A stretch of DNA of 5,395 nt, taken from Bdellovibrio sp. Lineage in GTDB: Bacteria; Bdellovibrionota; Bdellovibrionia; Bdellovibrionales; Bdellovibrionaceae. The translations under genes and the position numbers were made by a program. Below the pieces are notes generated by a model. It was not told the DNA's origin. It made no database searches and saw nothing but the letters and a program-made list of their open reading frames with translations. Numbering within the stretch: the first letter of the stretch is position 1; the number at the start of each line of letters is the position of its first letter. Of the stretch, positions 1 to 5,395 are shown one piece after another. The stretch lies in the NCBI GenBank assembly GCA_019104905.1, contig JAHRXB010000131.1, positions 1 to 5,395 of the forward strand, in the 5' to 3' direction.

Positions 1-1118
1 TCATTCATTTTTAACACTTGAGATAGTGTCATTCGCCCCATGAGGAACATCACCAAAGCCACGTTGGCAATAAACCAGCCAAAGGCAAAACAAGAATAAG
101 ACAATGTAATGGTGGTAACGTGAGTGCTTAACCAAAAATTATCCCGAAGCACCGGCGCCAAAGGACGAATGCTACTATCTAGCATGGTCGTTGAAAATCT
201 CATCATAAACAGGACAATAACAATCACCCCTAAGGCAATGCTCAGAATTTTCGCATCACGCTTCTTCCAACTCAGGATCAAACCTAGAGTCAAAATACCA
301 AATCCCGCCCACATCACAGTTTCAAACATATTCGCCACCGGGGCCCGTCCCGACACAAGAGTCCGCAAAACCATGGTCAAAATCTGCAACAAATAAAGAG
401 CCATAGAGGCAAAATATCCATAGACGAATAATCTGGGAATTCGAATAGCCCCCAAGGTCAGCAGAAATGCGACAAGTCCCACCCAGATCGCGACAGAAAA
501 AGGATTCAACCGATCCAAAATAATTTCATACTTCAACGATTCGGCCTCGGAAGACTTCAAAAAACCTTCCTGAGAAAAAAGTGTTTTTTCCAGGGTCTCA
601 GGATTCAGGTGTGCGATCGGCTGCCATTGATGGGAATCGTCGAGCACTTTCCAATCCTGTCCTGACTCTATCTCTTTCAAAATGGCCAATCCCGTGAGGA
701 CGCGCGCCAGACTGAGCGCATATCCTGATTCTTTGTGCCCCTGCCGCTCTTCGTTTTCATATTCAGTTCTTAACGCAAACTGATTCTTTTCAGCCATTTC
801 AGGCGGCACATCGTGAGCGACGCGGGAAAGAAGTTTCATGACCTTTTCATGATCAACCTTTAAAAGAACTTCACATTTTCGTTCGTTTTGAAGTTGGGCT
901 CGTTGCCCCAGGGAAAGATAGCAAAACAACTCAGAGTCCGTGACTCCACAATTGTGTGTGAAAACCTTTTTTCGCAATTCCGTGGCATGAACCCGAAGTG
1001 GCTTAATGCGACCGTCCGCCAAAACAGGAATATTCTCTAAGGACTTATTCTGGCAGAACTCCTGCGCCTGTGACGTCAGTCCGGTAAATATCGCTAAAAT
1101 AAAAAGAACTGTTTTCAA
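1..1118 (-). CDS. ccsA: CcsA/ResC-type cytochrome c biogenesis protein with N-terminal periplasmic domain, 3' end missing
   Basis: The frame is open from a TTG at 1118 to the window edge, giving 372 residues without a stop. The product should be the haem-presenting partner of ResB. Residues 1-18 are a signal peptide with a plausible cut after SQA. Residues 19 to about 203 form a soluble periplasmic domain. It begins with IPVLADGRIKPLRVHATELRKK (30-51), which resembles the GRxKP segment in the linker of fused CcsBA proteins. Hydrophobic helices follow at about 207-224, 231-250, 265-282, 290-306 and 333-355. GRAPVANMFETVMW (257-270) and the stretch around RPLAPVLRDNFWLSTHV are CcsA signatures, and His333 matches the periplasmic histidine that precedes the tryptophan-rich WWD haem site. 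The WWD motif, the second periplasmic histidine and the remaining helices must lie beyond base 1. The TTG start is supported by AAGGA eight bases upstream and by the signal peptide. The domain contains four cysteines (22, 57, 66, 82). The gene starts one base after the ResB stop. Confidence 0.9.
   Translation of the reverse strand, partial: MKTVLFILAIFTGLTSQAQEFCQNKSLENIPVLADGRIKPLRVHATELRKKVFTHNCGVTDSELFCYLSLGQRAQLQNERKCEVLLKVDHEKVMKLLSRVAHDVPPEMAEKNQFALRTEYENEERQGHKESGYALSLARVLTGLAILKEIESGQDWKVLDDSHQWQPIAHLNPETLEKTLFSQEGFLKSSEAESLKYEIILDRLNPFSVAIWVGLVAFLLTLGAIRIPRLFVYGYFASMALYLLQILTMVLRTLVSGRAPVANMFETVMWAGFGILTLGLILSWKKRDAKILSIALGVIVIVLFMMRFSTTMLDSSIRPLAPVLRDNFWLSTHVTTITLSYSCFAFGWFIANVALVMFLMGRMTLSQVLKMN
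1065..1118 (-). other. Predicted Sec signal peptide of the CcsA-type protein
   Basis: Residues 1-18: a short start with Lys2, a hydrophobic core (VLFILAIFTGL) and S-Q-A before the expected cut. It places the following domain of about 185 residues in the periplasm, matching the side on which the linker lies in fused CcsBA proteins. It might instead remain uncleaved as an extra membrane helix. Confidence 0.7.
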
Positions 1119-1119
1119 A

Positions 1120-2769
1120 TTACACTTCCTTAGAAGCGGCTGTCGCCCGATAAACAATCAGATAATGAATCAACAATCCCACAATAAGAACCAAAGATCC
1201 CAGGTATTTAAGCCAACGACCCGGATCCTGATTCACAGAAAGCACTGAGTGATACTGCCCTTGATCGTCCTGAAAATAAGATGCCTGATAGAACGTAAAA
1301 CCTTCTTTTTTTAAGGGATGATTCATATAGATGTGAGCGGTCTCTTTACCGTCTCCCACTTTTACGAAGGACTCATAGCTGGCCGCTTCATCCGTTCCCG
1401 GGTTTGTTTCCATCTTAAATTTATCCAGAGTCAGTGCAAACGGCAGTCGGACAAGTTTTTTTCCGATAAAACCAGAAACACCCATATCAGAAACGGTGAA
1501 ATCTTCTCGGGTCGCATCCGACAACCAGACCTCTTTGCTGTCCGTGGAATCACCTGAAGTTTTCGTGATTCGCACTAAGGCGGCCATGGTATTTCGCTCA
1601 CTGTCTTTATGGGCTTTGCCCTCTTCATAGATAAGTTCAGCTCTTTGATCCACACGCTGCTTTAAAAGAGTCATCCTTAAATTCATCCAAGGAAGTCGAA
1701 CGCCATCGTCAGAATAGGGCCAGATTTGCCAAGTTCCCTTAACCTGAAAAGCGATATAGATCCGGCCCTCCGGGTCTCGGGAGATCAGAACCTGATTTTT
1801 TCCTCCGGAGGTCGCTTCGCTGCCGAAAAGACGTAAAGGGGATTCTTTATCCACTTCCAGATGATCTGACATCGGAAACTCAGAGTATTTTGGAAAGAAC
1901 TTATAAACTTTCCCCGCATAGGTGACTTCAATAAAGCGTACCGAAGACTTTTCCACGTGAACACTTTTAAGACTGACAAAAGAGCCATCCTCTAGACGAA
2001 CCTTTGCCGGAAGCTGCGAGATCTGCAAAGGGCTCTCTTGATTTTTGATATGCAACGTAACAAGGCCACTCTCTTTGGCTTTTGTTTTGCCGCCAAAATC
2101 GTCCCACGACAGAAGTTTAACTTTCATAGGCCCCAGTTGCGCCTCGTCTGACAAAATCGCACTTGGCGGAAACATCAGTTCCACTTTTTGCACAACATCG
2201 TCATTTTTAAGAAGCCAATCCGTCGCCCAGTAACCCTTTTGTTCAATCCAATTTTTATCAACACTGGCATAGGGATAAAATCGGAGCAAATCAATCTTAA
2301 GATCACCGTCATCCAAAAGATGTTTTACAGAGTCTTGAACTCCCACTGTGAAGGGCAACGAAAAGTGATACTCTTTTTGTGGCGTCGACACATAAATTTG
2401 ATCTTCATTCACTCTGACAAGCTGAGCGGCCTCATCAGGGCTTAATTGAAGTTCCCCATCGAGCCCTTTTATCTTGGTCACCACAGAGCCCGCGATAATA
2501 AGCACGATCGCCGCATGAACAATATAGAACCCCGTAAGTCTTTTGCGAACGGGCAAACGGTCCAAAACCGCGACGATCAAACTTAAGACCATCAGACCCT
2601 GGATCACAAAGAACCACCAAGTGAAGTAAACCGCTCTGGTGGCAAAGTGAGTCCCCAAACGACTTTCCACAATCGTTCCGACAATCATCGCCAAAGTGAA
2701 AACCCCCAAAAGAGGAATGGCGAATTTCGCAGAGCCCGAGATTTTCCAAATTGTTTTAAGAATTTTCAC
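1120..2769 (-). CDS. resB: ResB/Ccs1 (CcsB)-family cytochrome c biogenesis protein, System II
   Basis: A 549-residue membrane protein that pairs with CcsA to move haem to the periplasm and join it to CXXCH apocytochromes. The topology is typical of the family: hydrophobic segments at about 17-34, 50-69 and 80-97, a large periplasmic domain (about 98-517), and a last helix at about 520-540. His85 in the third helix sits where CcsB proteins keep a haem-ligating transmembrane histidine (position assigned by motif likeness). Near the end, HPLKKEGF, YQASY (494-498) and DPGRWLKYLG (515-524) are strong ResB signatures. The open frame continues upstream to 2895, but those extra residues only overlap the last helix of NrfD and resemble nothing in ResB. 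The GTG at 2769 puts the first residues directly before the first helix and has GGGGGAG just upstream; the next ATG falls inside that helix. The gene overlaps NrfD by 14 bp and ends one base before the CcsA gene. I see no frameshift or missing part. Confidence 0.92.
   Translation of the reverse strand: MKILKTIWKISGSAKFAIPLLGVFTLAMIVGTIVESRLGTHFATRAVYFTWWFFVIQGLMVLSLIVAVLDRLPVRKRLTGFYIVHAAIVLIIAGSVVTKIKGLDGELQLSPDEAAQLVRVNEDQIYVSTPQKEYHFSLPFTVGVQDSVKHLLDDGDLKIDLLRFYPYASVDKNWIEQKGYWATDWLLKNDDVVQKVELMFPPSAILSDEAQLGPMKVKLLSWDDFGGKTKAKESGLVTLHIKNQESPLQISQLPAKVRLEDGSFVSLKSVHVEKSSVRFIEVTYAGKVYKFFPKYSEFPMSDHLEVDKESPLRLFGSEATSGGKNQVLISRDPEGRIYIAFQVKGTWQIWPYSDDGVRLPWMNLRMTLLKQRVDQRAELIYEEGKAHKDSERNTMAALVRITKTSGDSTDSKEVWLSDATREDFTVSDMGVSGFIGKKLVRLPFALTLDKFKMETNPGTDEAASYESFVKVGDGKETAHIYMNHPLKKEGFTFYQASYFQDDQGQYHSVLSVNQDPGRWLKYLGSLVLIVGLLIHYLIVYRATAASKEV
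1127..1131 (-). promoter_or_regulatory. Ribosome binding site supporting a TTG start for ccsA
   Basis: AAGGA with eight bases to the TTG at 1118, the same motif and spacing as before the Fe-S gene. It lies in the last codons of resB, so the two haem lyase halves are probably made together. The good site is the main reason to accept the rare start codon. Confidence 0.7.
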
Positions 2770-3964
2770 GAAGCTCCCCCACTTGAATCGCCACGGCGAC
2801 TTTCGCAAGAATCGTGAAGAGCAAAGCACCAAAAGACCAAATTCCCAGGCAGACGAAAAATTCCACCAACGAAGGTGTATACTCGACCATGTCACCTAGC
2901 GGAGTTGGAATAAATCCTGGAATGATAAGCCCCATACCTTTTTCAATCCAAATGCCCAAAACCGCCAGCACACAGGCAAAAATCAACGTCTTCGAATTCT
3001 GACGAAGTTTCGGAGTATAGAAAATCGCCATCGCGGTGAAACTCATCACAATGCTGGCCCAAATATAGGGCTTTAACATCGCATGACCATGAGAACCAAA
3101 AAACAGATAGCGCATAGATTCCGTGTGGACACTGTCAGTGTAAAACTCTTTATAGATCTCACTGCCGAACAAAAACATATTGATGGGCAAAAAGACCATC
3201 GCAATTTTTTTGAGCATGTCGAAGACCTGGGGTCTGACTTTTAACTTCGTAAATAACGTCACTAAAGTGAAAACGATGATCAAAATCGCGGGCCCCCCCG
3301 CAAAGGCGCTGACCAGAAAGCGCGGAGCCAGGATCGCCGTATTCCAGTAAGGACGTCCTCCCAGGCCTGAATACAAGAATGCCGTCACCGTATGAATACT
3401 GACGGCCCAAGCGATCGAAACAAAGACAAAGGGAATATACAACCACTTATTGGGCTTTTTCCCCTTATAAGTCATATAAAGCAAATATCCCGGAACATGC
3501 AGATTCAAAAAGAGATACCCATTTAAAACCACAACATCCCAAGCCAAGACGGAACGTGGAAAATTCAAACGTCCCAACACCGGCATCACGTGAGTAAAAC
3601 GATCGGGACGTCCCATATCCACCAGAATGAACATCAAACACATCGTGATCGCCGTAAAGGCCATCAATTCCCCTAATAACACCACGTCTTTTACATCTTC
3701 ACGATGCAGAACATACGTCGGAAACACCAACAAGACGGCGGCGGCGGCCACCCCCACCAAAAAGGTAAAGTTTGCGATATAGGCACCCCAACTGACCTGA
3801 TCAGTGAGATTGGTGACGATAAGACCGTTTTGCAGTTGATAGATATAGGCAATACCGCCCAAAAGAAAAAGAAATGTAAGAATACTATTCCAAATATAAA
3901 AGGCAGGAGGCCCTACGATCGCGCAACGGATCATTCTTAACCAATAGTTCAAATAGGACTTCAT
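2756..3964 (-). CDS. NrfD/HybB/DsrP-type integral membrane subunit, probable quinol oxidoreductase
   Basis: A 402-residue polytopic membrane protein with about ten hydrophobic segments, the size of the longer NrfD branch (HybB/DsrP/HmcC-like) rather than E. coli NrfD of about 320 residues. Recognisable family stretches are TDQVSWGAYIANFTF (54-68), the VDMGRPDR motif (115-122), and a segment reading SIHTVTAFLYSGLGGRPYWN followed by APRFLVSAFAGGPA. Members exchange electrons between the membrane quinone pool and a partner Fe-S protein and carry no cofactor themselves. The directly upstream Fe-S gene is the obvious partner. The frame extends to a TTG at 3976 that would overlap the Fe-S stop, and two ATGs lie at 3967 and 3964. 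I prefer the ATG at 3964 because GAGG (3974-3971) is then six bases upstream, against three for the other ATG. The last 14 bp overlap the start of the ResB gene. Direction of electron flow (quinol oxidation or quinone reduction) and any proton coupling cannot be read from the sequence. Confidence 0.93.
   Translation of the reverse strand: MKSYLNYWLRMIRCAIVGPPAFYIWNSILTFLFLLGGIAYIYQLQNGLIVTNLTDQVSWGAYIANFTFLVGVAAAAVLLVFPTYVLHREDVKDVVLLGELMAFTAITMCLMFILVDMGRPDRFTHVMPVLGRLNFPRSVLAWDVVVLNGYLFLNLHVPGYLLYMTYKGKKPNKWLYIPFVFVSIAWAVSIHTVTAFLYSGLGGRPYWNTAILAPRFLVSAFAGGPAILIIVFTLVTLFTKLKVRPQVFDMLKKIAMVFLPINMFLFGSEIYKEFYTDSVHTESMRYLFFGSHGHAMLKPYIWASIVMSFTAMAIFYTPKLRQNSKTLIFACVLAVLGIWIEKGMGLIIPGFIPTPLGDMVEYTPSLVEFFVCLGIWSFGALLFTILAKVAVAIQVGELRENS
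2774..2780 (-). promoter_or_regulatory. Ribosome binding site supporting a GTG start for resB
   Basis: GGGGGAG ends four bases before the GTG at 2769. The spacing is slightly short, but no better start-site combination exists nearby. The site lies within the last codons of the NrfD gene, consistent with coupled translation. Confidence 0.5.
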
Positions 3965-3970
3965 CATCAA

Positions 3971-3974
3971 CCTC
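3971..3974 (-). promoter_or_regulatory. Ribosome binding site deciding the NrfD start
   Basis: GAGG lies six bases before the ATG at 3964 and only three before the ATG at 3967. It overlaps the TTG at 3976, which therefore cannot use it. It also overlaps the TGA stop of the Fe-S gene, suggesting that a ribosome finishing that gene restarts on the NrfD gene. Confidence 0.6.
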
Positions 3975-4959
3975 AATCAAAATAATAAAAGAAGCTCGGA
4001 ATGGTATTGAGTTCTTCTTTCAGAACAAACACACGCTTCGTCTTAAGAATCATCGCCACTTCGCTATTTGGATCCAGAATATTTCCAAACTTTCTAGCAC
4101 CAGTGGGACAGGCTTCCATGCAGGCCGGATTTTTTCCTTCACGGGTTCTATGAAGACAGAAATGACACTTTTCAACGACCCCTTTAGGGCGCATCCGATT
4201 GCTTAAATAACCCTGATCAGGATTAACCTCTTCTTTGGGTACTTTGGGAGTGCTGAAATTAAAACGTCGAGCTTCGTAAGGACAAGCCGCCATACAATAA
4301 CGGCATCCGATGCACCAGTCATAATCAATGACGACGATACCGTCTTTTTCCTTCCAGGTGGCTTCCACGGGACACACCTTGGCACATGGAGGATTATCAC
4401 ATTGGTGACACTGCACCGGCAGATAGTACTTTCCGGCTTTAGGAACAGATTCCCCTTCGTAGTACATATCCCCTTTTTCAAGATTCAGGGTCCCGATATC
4501 CATTTCGATCACTTTGATGTACTGAATCTGCGGGTCTCGACTTTGGTTGTTCTCTTTCATGCAGGCGTAAACACACATCCGAGAACCATTGCACTTTGAA
4601 AGATTAAGGCCGTAAGCGAACTTCACTCCGTCTAGAGCCTGAGGGTCTCGAACCTTAACATCCGCTCCATATTTCTTCTTGGTCTCTGTTTCTATCCGCG
4701 CAAAAACTTTTTCCTTATCTTCTGCCGTCATCACTTTATAGTGATCCTGAAAAAACTTTTCCCAGGAAAAATCAGACTCAGGAAGAACTTCGCTAGCAAT
4801 CGCACCCGCCGCCGTTGAGGCCGCGGCAACCCCGCCGACTGTTCCCAAAAGACCTTTTAGAAAACCTCGTCGCTCAACAGGTTGATCCAAGACCTTATCG
4901 ACTCGCTGACTTACTCTTTCTGACCACTGGTTGATCTTGTCTTTATCAGTGCTGTCCAT
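3973..4959 (-). CDS. Tat-exported 4Fe-4S ferredoxin-type electron transfer subunit (NrfC/HybA/DmsB-like)
   Basis: A 328-residue periplasmic iron-sulfur subunit that should relay electrons between the NrfD-type membrane protein and the multihaem cytochrome. The N-terminus has a long charged region, then a twin-arginine motif (RRGFLK, 30-35) and an Ala/Gly-rich hydrophobic stretch ending in AIA at 53-55, a plausible cleavage site. Cysteine groups follow in the family order. Group 1 is C123, S126, C129, C133. Group 2 is C184, C187, C192, C196 (CX2CX4CX3CP). Group 3 is C216, C219, C222, C226 (CX2CX2CX3CP). Group 4 is C265, C268, C280, C284 (CX2CX11CX3CP). The normal set is 16 cysteines; here there are 15, because the second position of group 1 is Ser (codon TCT at 4584-4582). 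The C-terminus is aromatic (SFFYYF) but has no clear membrane helix, unlike HybA. The ATG start is supported by AAGGA eight bases upstream and by the Tat signal. The gene overlaps the cytochrome gene and ends 8 bp before the NrfD gene. The exact subfamily and electron direction are not certain. Confidence 0.93.
   Translation of the reverse strand: MDSTDKDKINQWSERVSQRVDKVLDQPVERRGFLKGLLGTVGGVAAASTAAGAIASEVLPESDFSWEKFFQDHYKVMTAEDKEKVFARIETETKKKYGADVKVRDPQALDGVKFAYGLNLSKCNGSRMCVYACMKENNQSRDPQIQYIKVIEMDIGTLNLEKGDMYYEGESVPKAGKYYLPVQCHQCDNPPCAKVCPVEATWKEKDGIVVIDYDWCIGCRYCMAACPYEARRFNFSTPKVPKEEVNPDQGYLSNRMRPKGVVEKCHFCLHRTREGKNPACMEACPTGARKFGNILDPNSEVAMILKTKRVFVLKEELNTIPSFFYYFD
4795..4959 (-). other. 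Twin-arginine (Tat) signal peptide of the Fe-S subunit
   Basis: Residues 1-55 of the Fe-S protein. A 29-residue polar region precedes the paired arginines (30-31) of RRGFLK. A hydrophobic Gly/Ala-rich core then ends in A-I-A before Ser56. The motif fits the Tat consensus (S/T)RRxFLK except that Glu stands before the arginines. It implies that the cofactors are inserted in the cytoplasm and the folded protein works on the periplasmic side, the same side as the cytochrome. The cleavage position is inferred; some Tat-targeted Fe-S subunits stay anchored. Confidence 0.8.
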
Positions 4960-5395
4960 GAGATTCTTCCTTCTTAATACCCAATTGGGGCTGCTGAGGT
5001 GCCGGCAATGCTTTCATAACAGGGAATTTCGGCGCATGTGGATCATGGCACTGAACACAAAGTTGAGGTTCCCCTGATTTTGTCCAAGATCCCATTTTTT
5101 TTCCATGAATGGCATGATCCCAATCACGTTTTACAAGACCGTGACACTGACCACAGAGGGTGGGCGATTGCGAATATCTCAACGTCTCTCCCGTTAGAAG
5201 ACGTAACTTCGTAACATCACTGGGAACATGGCAACTTGAGCAAGTTCTACTCTTGGGAAAGTGTTTACTTTCAAGGCTCGCATGACCTTTCTTTTTTACA
5301 AGTACAGAGCCCTTGGAGTGGCACTCAAGGCATTGCGCCTCTTTGACCAACTGTCGACCCCAGCCCTGAAGAGGCACACTCACACCTAACAAAAG
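4946..5395 (-). CDS. Multihaem c-type cytochrome (at least four haems), 5' end missing
   Basis: Predicted periplasmic electron carrier. Counting from the TTG at 5392 as residue 1, four CXXCH haem-binding motifs are visible: CLECH at 21-25, CSSCH at 51-55, CGQCH at 80-84 and CVQCH at 112-116. Additional histidines (37, 44, 93, 96, 119) could be the distal ligands for bis-His haems. The segment around the last motif (HGKKMGSW, then CVQCHDPHAPKF) resembles small multihaem cytochromes encoded beside Fe-S/NrfD pairs. The frame is open to the window edge, and the first visible residues (LLLGVSVPLQGW) look like the end of a hydrophobic signal peptide or anchor. The true start is therefore probably just outside, and any missing part is likely short. 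After the last haem comes a proline/glutamine-rich tail of about 20 residues with no cysteines. The stop overlaps the next gene by 14 bp. By family logic it takes electrons from the Fe-S/NrfD pair and passes them to an unseen terminal enzyme. NrfB, a DmsE-like protein or a generic cytochrome c3-family protein are all possible names. Confidence 0.9.
   Translation of the reverse strand, partial: LLLGVSVPLQGWGRQLVKEAQCLECHSKGSVLVKKKGHASLESKHFPKSRTCSSCHVPSDVTKLRLLTGETLRYSQSPTLCGQCHGLVKRDWDHAIHGKKMGSWTKSGEPQLCVQCHDPHAPKFPVMKALPAPQQPQLGIKKEESHGQH
4968..4972 (-). promoter_or_regulatory. Ribosome binding site of the Fe-S subunit gene
   Basis: AAGGA eight bases before the ATG at 4959, a strong Shine-Dalgarno match inside the last codons of the cytochrome gene. 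It confirms the start that carries the full Tat signal and points to translational coupling with the upstream cytochrome. Confidence 0.7.

Noticed and set aside
124..396. Plus-strand open frame within the CcsA region (others like it across the window)
   Set aside because: It is antisense to a clear CcsA coding sequence, has no family signature and carries no convincing start context. The other plus-strand frames are likewise shadows of the minus-strand genes.
2770..2895. Upstream extension of the ResB frame to 2895
   Set aside because: The extra 42 residues lie opposite the final helix of NrfD in another frame and have no family likeness; the GTG at 2769 has a ribosome site and places the first helix correctly.
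3293..3299. Run of seven C (seven G in the coding strand) in the NrfD gene as a possible slippage or error site
   Set aside because: The frame stays intact through it and encodes the expected AFAGGPA segment, so no frameshift is indicated.
3965..3976. TTG at 3976 or ATG at 3967 as the NrfD start
   Set aside because: The GAGG site overlaps the TTG and is only three bases from the first ATG; the ATG at 3964 has better spacing. The difference is at most four residues.
4946..5395. Complete cytochrome gene starting at the TTG at 5392
   Set aside because: The frame is open to the window edge and begins within what looks like the hydrophobic part of a signal peptide, so it is better treated as 5'-truncated.

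Overview
The window is one gene-dense stretch with five genes, all on the minus strand and read from high to low coordinates. They abut or overlap (14 bp overlap, 8 bp gap, 14 bp overlap, 1 bp gap), so they look like the middle of a single operon. Both ends are cut: the first gene lacks its 5' end at base 5395, and the last lacks its 3' end at base 1. I see no intergenic space, promoter, terminator, RNA gene, mobile element or CRISPR.

In transcription order: (1) a multihaem c-type cytochrome with four CXXCH motifs; (2) a Tat-exported ferredoxin-like protein of the NrfC/HybA/DmsB type, with room for four Fe-S clusters; (3) an NrfD/HybB/DsrP-type polytopic membrane protein that probably handles quinol; (4) a ResB/Ccs1 (CcsB) cytochrome c biogenesis protein; (5) a CcsA/ResC haem-handling protein with its own signal peptide and periplasmic domain. 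Genes 1-3 form a membrane-to-periplasm electron transfer module: quinol to NrfD, then Fe-S protein, then multihaem cytochrome. Genes 4-5 form a System II haem lyase that would attach haem to the cytochrome of gene 1 and probably to a terminal reductase or other cytochrome encoded outside the window.

The layout parallels the enterobacterial nrfBCD-EFG order (pentahaem cytochrome, Fe-S protein, NrfD, dedicated haem lyase), but with System II maturation in place of System I. The terminal enzyme is not visible, so a role in nitrite ammonification is only one possibility.

The organism is a Gram-negative-type bacterium (Tat and Sec export, periplasmic c-type cytochromes, System II maturation) with moderate G+C. 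A Bdellovibrio-like or other former deltaproteobacterial host would fit, but this is a guess from style, not a demonstrated assignment.

The most notable points are a serine in place of the second cysteine of the first Fe-S motif in gene 2, the split of a CcsBA-like haem lyase into two translationally coupled proteins with GTG and TTG starts, and four cysteines in the exported domain of the CcsA protein.
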